Shown piece by piece: positions 8,570-15,813 of a DNA stretch of 64,000 bases. The stretch's first letter is position 1. Each line of letters opens with the position of its first letter. This DNA comes from Azospirillum sp. TSH58. Its GTDB lineage: Bacteria > Pseudomonadota > Alphaproteobacteria > Azospirillales > Azospirillaceae. Below the pieces are notes generated by a model. It ran no database searches, was not told the origin of the DNA, and saw only the letters and a program-made list of their open reading frames with translations. The translations under genes and the position numbers were made by a program. The stretch is from assembly GCF_003119115.1 (NCBI RefSeq), contig NZ_CP022363.1, positions 248,001 to 312,000 of the forward strand, given 5' to 3'.

Positions 8570-9625
8570 TCAGCGCACCAGTTCCTTCCACTTGGCGATG
8601 CCTTCCGCGACTTCCGGGCCGAGGTCGTCGCCGGTGTTGCGGGTCCACTTCAACTGGTCGAGCGAGCGACCCTCCGCCCAGGGCACGTCCTTGCGCAGCG
8701 TCGGCCAGTAGTTCTTCTGGAGGATCATCGACACCTCCGTGGAATAGAGGAAGTTGGTGAACAGCCGGGCGGCGTTCGGGTGCGGGGCCTTGGCCAGGAT
8801 GCCGGTGACGCCCAGGTTCAGGATGGCGTCGTCGGACGGCGCCACCACGTCGATGGGGTTGCCGGCGGCCTTCTGGGTCAGCGTGTAGCTGAAGGGCGCA
8901 CCGGAGCCGACGACCCGCTCACCGGCCAGGATGTCGGTCACGGTGTCGACGTTGGACTGGCCGACCTTCGGCTTCTGCTTGCCGAAGGCGCGCAGGAAGT
9001 CGTCGCCGTACTTGCGGCGGATGGCGACCACCCAGTTCGCCACGTCGCCGGAGAAGGCCGGGCTGCCCGTGGTGATCTTGCCCTGCCACTGGTCTTCCAG
9101 CAGAGCCTGCCAGCTGGCCGGCGGAGACGGGACCTTGCCCGGTGCGTAGTTGATGCTGGTCAGGCTGATGGCGCCGACATGGAACATCTTGTCGGGGTCG
9201 AGGGTGCGGAAGGCGTCCGGGATGTGCACCCCGTCCACCGGCTCGAAGGGCGCGAGCGCGCCGATCTTCTTCAGCTCGGTGTAGTGCAGCATGTTGGTGG
9301 TGCCCAGCGAGTCGCACTCGTGGACGCCGCTCTGCAGCTCCATGCGCAGGCGGGTGTAGACGGTCTGCGAGGCCTGGCGGAGCAGGTTCACCTCGATGCC
9401 CGGATACTTGGCCTTGAAGGCGTCGCGGATTGCCTCCATCGTCTGCTGCTCGTAGGAGCCCCAATAGAGGGTCAGGGCGCCTTCCTTCTTCGCGGCGGCG
9501 TAGAGCGGGTCGTCCGCCGCCGACGCGATGCGCGAGAAGGCGGTGCCGGCCAGCCCGCCGGTCACCAGGGCGGTGCCGACGAGTCCGCCGGTCTGGAGAA
9601 GGCGGCGGCGCGAGAATTCCATCAT
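8570..9625 (-). CDS. ABC transporter periplasmic solute-binding protein, Tat signal
   Basis: 351 residues. It begins MMEFSRRRLLQTGGLVG, a twin-arginine export signal (SRRRLL), followed by a hydrophobic stretch and Ala-rich cleavage region (ASAADDPLY). The mature part starts AAKKEGALTLYWGSY and continues with FKAKYPGIEVNLLR, the pattern of extracellular solute-binding family 1 proteins of the Fe3+/putrescine/2-aminoethylphosphonate type. The ligand cannot be read from the sequence. Tat export is usual when the protein folds or binds a cofactor before export. The start is the first of two tandem ATGs; the longer open frame upstream runs through the SDR gene in the wrong frame and is rejected. 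Confidence 0.88.
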   Translation of the reverse strand: MMEFSRRRLLQTGGLVGTALVTGGLAGTAFSRIASAADDPLYAAAKKEGALTLYWGSYEQQTMEAIRDAFKAKYPGIEVNLLRQASQTVYTRLRMELQSGVHECDSLGTTNMLHYTELKKIGALAPFEPVDGVHIPDAFRTLDPDKMFHVGAISLTSINYAPGKVPSPPASWQALLEDQWQGKITTGSPAFSGDVANWVVAIRRKYGDDFLRAFGKQKPKVGQSNVDTVTDILAGERVVGSGAPFSYTLTQKAAGNPIDVVAPSDDAILNLGVTGILAKAPHPNAARLFTNFLYSTEVSMILQKNYWPTLRKDVPWAEGRSLDQLKWTRNTGDDLGPEVAEGIAKWKELVR

Positions 9626-9696
9626 GTTGCCAATCCCTGTCTTGTCGTTGCGGTATCGCCGTTTCGGCGTCGTTCTTCGTTGCGGAGGAAAAAGGG

Positions 9697-10467
9697 TCAG
9701 TAATCGCCGGTGGTCGCCCCACCGTCGGCGACGATGGTCTGGCCGGTGACGTAGGCCGCGTCGTCGGACGCCAGGAAGGCGACGACGGCGGCGATCTCCG
9801 CCGGCTTGCCCAGGCGCCCGATGGGCGTCTTCTCCAGCCATTGTGCGCGCACCGTGTCGGGCACGCCCTCGACGATGGCGGTCTCGACAACCCCCGGAGC
9901 GACGGCGTTGACCAGGATGCCGCGGCGCGCCCCTTCCAGGGCGGCGGTGCGGGTCAGCCCGACCACCCCGGCCTTGGAGGCGGAGTAGTTGGCCTGCCCG
10001 AAGGTCCCCAGGATGGCCGTGGAGGCGATGTTGACGATGCGCCCCCAGCCGCGGTCGCCGACCAGCCGGAAGGCCGTCTGGCAGCCCAGCCAGGTGCCGC
10101 GCAGGTTCACGTCGATGACGGCGTTCCATTCCGCGTCGGTCATCTTGGGCAGCGAGCGGTCGCGGACGATGCCGGCGACGTTGACCATGATGTCCACGCC
10201 CCCGAAGGCCTCGGGCAGGCCGGTCACGGCGGCGCCCCAGCTTTCCCGGTCGGCGACGTTCAGCGCGGTGGCGTGGGCCTGAGCCCCTTCGGCGCGCAGC
10301 GCGGCGGCGACGGTCTCGGCGGCCTCCGCGCCGATGTCGGCGACGACGACCGCGGCACCCTCCGCGGCCAGCCGCTCGCAGACGGCGCGGCCGATGCCGC
10401 CGCCGCCGCCGGTGACGAAGGCGACACGGCCGGCGAGGCGGTTGGATTGAGCGACAGCGGAACTCAT
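9697..10467 (-). CDS. Short-chain dehydrogenase/reductase (FabG-like)
   Basis: 256 residues with all classical SDR motifs. The cofactor-binding TGGGGGIG is at residues 19-26, NVAG is present, the catalytic Ser lies in IVNIAS, and YSASK holds the catalytic Tyr and Lys. The C-terminus (VTGQTIVADGGATTGDY) is typical of 3-hydroxyacyl or alcohol dehydrogenases. It probably oxidises or reduces a hydroxyl on the acyl-CoA intermediate of this locus; cofactor preference was not determined. Its ATG overlaps the stop of the MaoC gene by 4 bases, so the pair is coupled and probably works in sequence (hydration, then dehydrogenation). Confidence 0.9.
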   Translation of the reverse strand: MSSAVAQSNRLAGRVAFVTGGGGGIGRAVCERLAAEGAAVVVADIGAEAAETVAAALRAEGAQAHATALNVADRESWGAAVTGLPEAFGGVDIMVNVAGIVRDRSLPKMTDAEWNAVIDVNLRGTWLGCQTAFRLVGDRGWGRIVNIASTAILGTFGQANYSASKAGVVGLTRTAALEGARRGILVNAVAPGVVETAIVEGVPDTVRAQWLEKTPIGRLGKPAEIAAVVAFLASDDAAYVTGQTIVADGGATTGDY

Positions 10468-10913
10468 GCCTGCGCCTCCTTGCGGGCGATGGAGAGCACG
10501 TCCTCGCCCTCCTGCACGGTCTCGCCGCGCTGGTTCTTCACGGTGATGGCGACGCGGACGATGCCGCGGTCCGGCTTGGAGGCGCTGGGGCGGACCTCCG
10601 CCACCTCCGCCTCGTAATGCACGGTGTCGCCGGCGAAGACCGGGCCGACGAAGCGGCGGCGCGTCTCCAGGAAGGCGAGGATCGCCCAGTCGTCGATGGC
10701 GGAGCGCAGGCCGGTGCTGAGCGAGTGGGTCAGCATGCCGTGGGCGATGGTCCGCCCGAAGCCGTTGGCCTTGGCCGCCTCGGCGTCCATGTGCAGCGGG
10801 TTGAAGTCGCCGGTCAGCCCGGCGAACCAGACGATGTGCGCCTCGGTGACGGTGACGCGCGAGGAGCGCGTTCGGTCGCCCGGCTTGATGTCGTCGAGAT
10901 GGATGGCGGTCAT
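10464..10913 (-). CDS. MaoC-like (R)-specific hydratase
   Basis: 149 residues, a single hotdog domain. The hydratase-2 motif is intact: FAGLTGDFNPLHMD near residues 30-43 supplies the Asp/His catalytic pair, followed by FGRTIAHGMLTHSL. The family hydrates trans-2-enoyl-CoA to (R)-3-hydroxyacyl-CoA. With the crotonase-fold protein of this operon lacking both catalytic glutamates, MaoC is the better candidate for any hydration step here. It lies 13 bases after the DUF35 gene and overlaps the SDR gene by 4 bases. Confidence 0.88.
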   Translation of the reverse strand: MTAIHLDDIKPGDRTRSSRVTVTEAHIVWFAGLTGDFNPLHMDAEAAKANGFGRTIAHGMLTHSLSTGLRSAIDDWAILAFLETRRRFVGPVFAGDTVHYEAEVAEVRPSASKPDRGIVRVAITVKNQRGETVQEGEDVLSIARKEAQA

Positions 10914-10926
10914 TCTTATGGCACCC

Positions 10927-11328
10927 TCAGTCGGGAGTCCGCGGGCGGAACACGGGGAGGCTGGTGGCCTCGTCGAGCTGGTGAAAGGCCACGGCGAGCG
11001 GCAGTCCGGCCCGCAGATCCGCCTCCGCCACCCCCTCGACGCGGGAGAAGACGGTGACGCCCTCCTCCAGCCGGATCAGGGCGCAGACGTAGGGATCGCC
11101 GCGCTGGTTGCCGCGATGGACGACCGAATAGGTCAGCAGCTCGCCGCGCCCGCTGGCCTCGACCCAATCCGGGCGGGCGTGCGGGGCGTGGATGGAATGG
11201 GCGCGCGGGTACCATTGATACCGCCCGGTCTCCGGGCAGCGCTGGATCAGGAAGCGCCCCTCGCGCGCCGCCTCCCAGAAGGGGGCGGATGTCTCATCCT
11301 GGACAGGCGGGATGGTCATACTGGTCAT
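10927..11328 (-). CDS. DUF35-type OB-fold protein with degenerate zinc ribbon
   Basis: 133 residues. It starts MTSMTIPPVQDETSAPFWEAAREGRFLIQRC, the usual opening of the DUF35 OB-fold/zinc-ribbon partners of thiolase-like proteins, and its C-terminal half is the OB domain (ELLTYSVVHRG, VCALIRLEEGVTVFSRV). The normal ribbon has two CxxC pairs. Here only the first Cys (QRCPETGRYQWYPR) remains and the second pair is replaced by a His-rich segment (HSIHAPHARPD), so canonical four-Cys zinc binding is lost. Partners of this kind form a complex with an adjacent thiolase or retro-aldolase, here encoded 9 bases upstream. Confidence 0.8.
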   Translation of the reverse strand: MTSMTIPPVQDETSAPFWEAAREGRFLIQRCPETGRYQWYPRAHSIHAPHARPDWVEASGRGELLTYSVVHRGNQRGDPYVCALIRLEEGVTVFSRVEGVAEADLRAGLPLAVAFHQLDEATSLPVFRPRTPD

Positions 11329-11337
11329 CGGGGCACC

Positions 11338-12504
11338 TTACCGGGCAAGGATGGCGGTGGCGGCGGAGCAGAAGGTGCCGCCCAGCCCATGGGCCAGGGC
11401 GATGCGGGCGTCGGGCACCTGGACGCCCGGCCCCTCGCCGCGGAGCTGGCGGACGCTCTCGATCAGGGTGAAGATGCCGCGCTTGCCGGGGTGGTTGGAC
11501 GACAGGCCGCCGCCGTCGGTGTTGGTCGGCAGGCTGCCGCCCAGCGTCAGGTTGCCGTCCGCGACGAAGGCGCCGCTTTCCCCCCGCCCGCAGAAGCCCA
11601 GATCCTCCAGCGCCAGCATCGGCGTGATGGTGAAGGCGTCGTAGATCTGCGCCACGTCGATCTCGCCGGGGGTCACCCCCGCCATGGCGAAGGCGCGCGG
11701 GCCGGACAGCGCCGCCGGGGTGGTCAGGTCGTCGGGGATCTGGCTGTTCTGGGTGCGCGCCACGGCGGCCCCGTAGCCGACCAGATGGACCGGCGGCTTC
11801 TTCAGGTCGCGCGCCCGCTCCCGGCTGGTCATCACCACGGCGCCGCCGCCGTCCGTCACCACGCAGCAGTCCAGCCGGTGCAGCGGGGACGCGATCATCG
11901 GCGAGGCCAGCACGTCGTCCACCGTGATCGGCTTGCGCAGCCGGGCGTCGGGGTTCTTCGCGGCGTGCTCGCGGAAGGTCACGGCCACCTGGGCAAGCTG
12001 TTCCGGCGTGGTGCCGTAGAGGTCCATATGGCGACGGGCGAACAGGCCGTAGGTCGAAATCAGCGTCGGCGCGTAGGGAATCTCGTACTGGCCGGGACCG
12101 GCGGGGAAGACGAAGGGGTCGAAGGACGGGCTGCTCAGCGGCCACCAGCGCGGGCAGGCGGCGTAGCTGATGACCACCACCTCGGCCAGCCCGGTGGCGA
12201 TGGCCGCCGCCGCCTGCCCGGCCTGGAGGATGTAGGAGCAGCCGCCGACGTCGGTGCTGTTCACGTAGGTCGGCGCGATCCCGATGTACTCGGCCAGTTC
12301 GACCACATCCATGGTGCTGCCGCCCTCGGCCCAGTCGCCGGAGGCCGCGCACAGCCCGTCCACGTCCTTCAGCGTCAGCCCGGCGTCATCCAGCGCGCCG
12401 AGGATGCACTCCATCTGAAGGGCGAAGGGGTGGACGCGCGGCGCATCCCGGCGGGGCGATTCATAAACGCCGGCGATGGCCGCCTTTCCCGAAAGATCGA
12501 TCAC
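11338..12504 (-). CDS. Thiolase-like protein (SCP-x/lipid-transfer type)
   Basis: 388 residues from the GTG at 12504 (VIDLSGKAAIAGVYESP), preceded by AGGAAAGGA; an in-frame ATG at 12543 gives a 401-residue alternative. Thiolase-fold features are the early KAAIAGVYESP strand, the STDVGGCSYILQAGQAA segment with the likely nucleophilic Cys, DGGGAVVMTS, and the C-terminal HGLGGTFCSAATAIL. Proteins of this subgroup act either as 3-ketoacyl-CoA thiolases or, with a DUF35 partner, as retro-aldolases (Ltp2 type). The adjacent DUF35 and MaoC genes fit the second arrangement too. The substrate is unknown. First gene of the minus-strand operon, divergent from the CoA-transferase gene. Confidence 0.82.
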   Translation of the reverse strand: MIDLSGKAAIAGVYESPRRDAPRVHPFALQMECILGALDDAGLTLKDVDGLCAASGDWAEGGSTMDVVELAEYIGIAPTYVNSTDVGGCSYILQAGQAAAAIATGLAEVVVISYAACPRWWPLSSPSFDPFVFPAGPGQYEIPYAPTLISTYGLFARRHMDLYGTTPEQLAQVAVTFREHAAKNPDARLRKPITVDDVLASPMIASPLHRLDCCVVTDGGGAVVMTSRERARDLKKPPVHLVGYGAAVARTQNSQIPDDLTTPAALSGPRAFAMAGVTPGEIDVAQIYDAFTITPMLALEDLGFCGRGESGAFVADGNLTLGGSLPTNTDGGGLSSNHPGKRGIFTLIESVRQLRGEGPGVQVPDARIALAHGLGGTFCSAATAILAR

Positions 12505-12948
12505 GCGCGGGTTGTCCTTTCCTGGTTGTGGAAGGCCGCGCATCGCTGCCGCGACGCGCGCCGAGCGGTTTCACAGGACAGGCGATGAGAGTAAAGAGAC
12601 CGCCCGTCTCGGAAATCATGAAGACTTTCCGATGGCCGACAGAGATTACGATCAGGCCGATCCGCTCCCGGCAAGGTCAAGAGTACCGGACACAGTCAGT
12701 GTCACAAGCAGAAAAAACGATGCGGTCCGGTGCACGGAACGCACCAATATCACCGCCGGGCCGAACCGCGGAACGGTGCCTTCCATGCACCGGATTGGGC
12801 CAAACTAAGCGATTGTTTTCCGGCCGCCGTGGCGCAAGCCTTTGGGTATCGCATTCCCGCCGCCGCCCTGGACCGGACCGGTTTCCGGCCGGGCGCGCGG
12901 CCCCGCCCGGACCGCCTGCGCGGCGCCCGGCCATCCGAAGGATCATGC
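12505..12948. promoter_or_regulatory. Divergent intergenic region, probable promoters of both catabolic transcripts
   Basis: 444 bases between the thiolase-like gene (minus) and the CoA-transferase gene (plus), somewhat lower in GC than its surroundings around 12590-12730 (for example AGCAGAAAAAACGATGCGG). No convincing gene was seen. Since the locus includes a LysR regulator, its operator is expected here, but I could not pick out a reliable T-N11-A dyad by eye. AAGGA at 12938-12942 is the likely ribosome site for the CoA-transferase gene. Confidence 0.45.
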
Positions 12949-14151
12949 ATGCTCAACACCGATACGCAACGCCGCGAAGGCCCCCTGGCCGGCGTGCGCG
13001 TGGTCGATCTCACGCACATGTTGGCCGGCCCCTACAGCACGTGGCTGCTCGGCGCGCTGGGGGCGGAGGTCATCAAGATCGAGCGTCCCGGCAAGGGCGA
13101 CTTCACCCGCATCATTGCTCCCTTCAGCGAGGAGGAGAGCATTTACTTCCTCAGCGTCAACCGCAACAAGCGGAGTCTGACGCTCAACTTGAAGGAGGAA
13201 AAGGGGAAGGCGATCTTCAAGAAGATCGTCGCCACCTGCGACGTGCTGGTGGAGAACAACCGGGCCGGGGCGATGGACCGGCTGGGGCTGGGCTACAACG
13301 ACCTGAAGGCGGTGAATCCGCGGCTGGTCTACGCCTCGATCTCCGGCTTCGGGCAGGACGGCCCCTACCGCCACCGGCCCTGCTTCGACGTGGTGGCCCA
13401 GGCCATGTCCGGCATGATGAGCATCACCGGCGAGCCGGGCGGCGATCCCTGCCGGGTCGGCGCGTCGATCGGCGACATCGGGTCCAGCCTGTTCGCCGCC
13501 GTCGGCATCCTCGCCGCCCTGCAGAAGCGGACGGCCACCGGCGAGGGCAGCTTCATCGACGTGGCGATGCTCGATTGCCAGCTCGCGCTGATGGAGAACG
13601 CCATCGCCCGCTTCCTGAACGCCGGGGAGACGCCGCGGGCGCTGGGCAGCCGCCACCCGCTGATCGCCCCCTTCCAGGCCTTCCCCACCGCCGACAAGCC
13701 CATCGCCATCTGCGTCGACACCAACGAGCAGTGGGACCGGATGTGCCGCGCCATGGGGCTGGAGCATCTGCTGTCCGACCCGCGCTTCCCCACCGGCTCC
13801 GCCCGCAACGCCAACCATGCGGAGTTGGAGCCGCTGCTGCGCGAGGTCTTCCTCACCCGCGGGCGCGACGCCTGGCTGGACGCGATGGAGGACGCCGACG
13901 TGCCGGCCAGCCCGATCAACAGCGTGCCGGACGCGCTGAACGATCCCCAGGTGGTCCACCGCAAGATGGTCGTGGAGGTGCCGGAGGGCTCGGGCAAGCG
14001 CTTCGCCGCCGTGCCGATCACCATGCCGCAGGCTCCCCTGCCCGCGGAAAGCCCGGCGCCGCGGCTGGGCGAGCACACCGACGCCATCCTGGCGGATCTC
14101 GGCTTCAGCCCCGACGAGATCGGCGCGCTGCGCCGCGACGCGGTGGTGTGA
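12949..14151 (+). CDS. Class III CoA-transferase (CaiB/BaiF family)
   Basis: 400 residues, the normal family length. It begins GPLAGVRVVDLTHMLAGPYSTWLLGALGAEVIKIERPG (first segment), the canonical start of this family. The catalytic Asp lies in FIDVAMLDCQLALMEN near residue 207, and LVYASISGFGQDGPY is also conserved. These enzymes move CoA between carboxylic acids by way of an aspartyl anhydride. It would activate the imported acid for the thiolase/MaoC/SDR pathway of the divergent operon. ATG 12949 is preferred over upstream ATGs because of the AAGGA ribosome site and the family's usual N-terminus. The stop lies 134 bases before the LysR start chosen here. Confidence 0.9.
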   Translation: MLNTDTQRREGPLAGVRVVDLTHMLAGPYSTWLLGALGAEVIKIERPGKGDFTRIIAPFSEEESIYFLSVNRNKRSLTLNLKEEKGKAIFKKIVATCDVLVENNRAGAMDRLGLGYNDLKAVNPRLVYASISGFGQDGPYRHRPCFDVVAQAMSGMMSITGEPGGDPCRVGASIGDIGSSLFAAVGILAALQKRTATGEGSFIDVAMLDCQLALMENAIARFLNAGETPRALGSRHPLIAPFQAFPTADKPIAICVDTNEQWDRMCRAMGLEHLLSDPRFPTGSARNANHAELEPLLREVFLTRGRDAWLDAMEDADVPASPINSVPDALNDPQVVHRKMVVEVPEGSGKRFAAVPITMPQAPLPAESPAPRLGEHTDAILADLGFSPDEIGALRRDAVV

Positions 14152-14285
14152 TGGGCAACGCGGGGGGAGAGCGGCGGGCGGCGGGCGGCGAAGGGGCGCG
14201 TGCGGTGCTGGCGGAAATGTTCCATACTGCCGCCGGGATCGCTCCCAGCCTCGCCCCGGCTTCCGTCCACAGCCCAAAGGTCCGC

Positions 14286-15203
14286 ATGGCGCGCCGCCTT
14301 CCGCCCCTTCTCGCCCTCCGCGCCTTCGACATCTTCGCCCGCCAGGGCACGGTGCGGGCCGCCGCCGACGAGCTGGCGGTGTCCCACACGGTGGTGTCGC
14401 GCCACATCCAGAATCTGGAACAGGCGGTGGGGGTGAAGCTGGTGGCGAAGTCGGGGCGCGGCCTGTCCCTGACCCGCGAGGGCATCCGCTACGCCTCCCA
14501 GCTCCGCCGCGCCTTCGACCTGATCGGCGAGGCCAGCAACGAGCTGCGCAACGGCGGGATGGAGGCGGTGCACATCTGCTGCCTCGCCGGGCTGGCCTCG
14601 CGCTGCCTGCTCGCCCGCCTGCCGGAACTGGAGGAGGCGCTGACCGGGCGGGAGGTGATCCTTCAGCCGACCTCGACCCGCCCCGACTTCAGCCGGGAAG
14701 AGGCCGACGCCGAGATCATGTATCTGGAGGACGGCGGCGCCGTCGCCGACGGGCTGCGCTCGGAGATGTTCGCGCGGCCGCGCATCCTCGCCATCGCCAG
14801 CCCGGAGTTCAAGGCGCGCTACCCCGACGTGCGCACCCCCGCCGACCTCGTCGGGCTGCCGCTGATCCACGAGCAGTCCACCGGCATGTGGGAAGCCTGG
14901 CTGGAGGAGGCCGGCATCGCCGACATCCCGCGGCTGCGCGGCCCCCGGCTGTGGCAGGCGCACCTGACCATCGAGGCGGCCCGGCTGGGGCGCGGCGTGG
15001 CCCTGGTCAGCGACCTGCTGGTGACCGAGCCGCTGGCCAACGGCGAGCTGGTGGAGATGGTGGACAGCAACGTGACCATCGGCGGCTATTACTTCATCGC
15101 CCCGGTCCACCGCTGGAACACGCCGGTCATCTCGGCCATCCGGCAATGGCTGCGCAGCGTCTTCCCGCCGGACCAGACCTCCACCCTCCAAGGCACTCCA
15201 TGA
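14286..15203 (+). CDS. LysR-type transcriptional regulator (GcvA-like)
   Basis: 305 residues. The N-terminal winged helix-turn-helix reads RLPPLLALRAFDIFAR, then GTVRAAADELAVSHTVVSRHI, then GVKLVAKSGRGLSLT. The remainder is a LysR substrate-binding domain. It opens like GcvA, where LRAFEA-type starts are common. It is likely to control the divergent catabolic transcripts in response to a pathway acid or CoA ester. An in-frame ATG at 14151, overlapping the CoA-transferase stop (TGATG), would add 45 low-complexity residues and is less likely; AAAGG precedes ATG 14286. The 3' end overlaps the thioesterase start (ATGA). Confidence 0.87.
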   Translation: MARRLPPLLALRAFDIFARQGTVRAAADELAVSHTVVSRHIQNLEQAVGVKLVAKSGRGLSLTREGIRYASQLRRAFDLIGEASNELRNGGMEAVHICCLAGLASRCLLARLPELEEALTGREVILQPTSTRPDFSREEADAEIMYLEDGGAVADGLRSEMFARPRILAIASPEFKARYPDVRTPADLVGLPLIHEQSTGMWEAWLEEAGIADIPRLRGPRLWQAHLTIEAARLGRGVALVSDLLVTEPLANGELVEMVDSNVTIGGYYFIAPVHRWNTPVISAIRQWLRSVFPPDQTSTLQGTP

Positions 15204-15709
15204 CCCAGGACCACGCCCTGCCGCCGGACATCCTGCCGTCCGACATCCTGCTGTCCGGCGTGCACACCGTCGAAGACAGCTGGATCGACCTTTACGGCCA
15301 CATGAACATGGTGCGCTACGTCGCCCTGTTCGACGAGGTCGGCTACGCCCTGATGGAACAATGGGGGCTGGGCGAGACCTACACGCGGGACGAGGGGTTC
15401 GGCCTGTTCGTGGTCGATGTGGCGGTGCATTACCGGCGGGAGCTGCGCGCCGGAACGCCTCTGCAAGTGGCTCTGCGGCTGCTCGACGCCGACGACAAGC
15501 GGCTGCTGAGCCTGCTGGAGATCCGGCGGGCCGACGACCGAACGGTCGCGGCGACCATGGAACAGCTGTCGATCCACGTCGATCTCGGGACCCGCAAGGT
15601 GACGCCCTTCCCGCCCGCCCTGGCGGAGCGCCTGCGCGCCCTGGCGGCGGTCCAGTCCGCCCTTCCCCTGCCGCCCCGCCATCGGCGACGGCTGCACTGC
15701 CGGGGGTAG
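15200..15709 (+). CDS. Hotdog-fold acyl-CoA thioesterase (4HBT type)
   Basis: 169 residues. The motif DLYGHMNMVRYVALFDEVGYALMEQ near residues 31-55 matches the D-x2-GH-x-N-x3-Y signature of 4-hydroxybenzoyl-CoA/YbgC-type thioesterases, with the Asp as likely catalytic residue. VVDVAVHYRRELRAGTPL fits the central helix-strand. The variant DLYGHMN resembles thioesterases that sit beside carnitine/betaine genes, but I cannot assign a substrate. Its ATG overlaps the LysR stop by 4 bases, so it belongs to the CoA-transferase-LysR-thioesterase transcript and may free CoA or release the product. Confidence 0.83.
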   Translation: MTQDHALPPDILPSDILLSGVHTVEDSWIDLYGHMNMVRYVALFDEVGYALMEQWGLGETYTRDEGFGLFVVDVAVHYRRELRAGTPLQVALRLLDADDKRLLSLLEIRRADDRTVAATMEQLSIHVDLGTRKVTPFPPALAERLRALAAVQSALPLPPRHRRRLHCRG

Positions 15710-15728
15710 CCGCGCAGGCGCCTTTATG

Positions 15729-15751
15729 GCCCTCGCCCCTCCGGGGAGAGG
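15729..15751. repeat. Fragment of the dispersed palindromic repeat, copy C
   Basis: GCCCTCGCCCCTCCGGGGAGAGG matches the outer arm of copies A, B and D. It lies between the thioesterase gene and the FtsX-type gene and appears to be a truncated relic of the element. Confidence 0.6.
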
Positions 15752-15813
15752 AAAATTTCAAACGCGACAGCGAGGCTGCCAGAACGGTTGCCGGCCGGCG
15801 GGACCTTCACGAT

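Noticed and set aside
5373..9625. Ferric-iron transporter as a firm function
   Set aside because: The family also imports opines, polyamines and phosphonates, and the operon is full of acyl-CoA enzymes; ligand left open.
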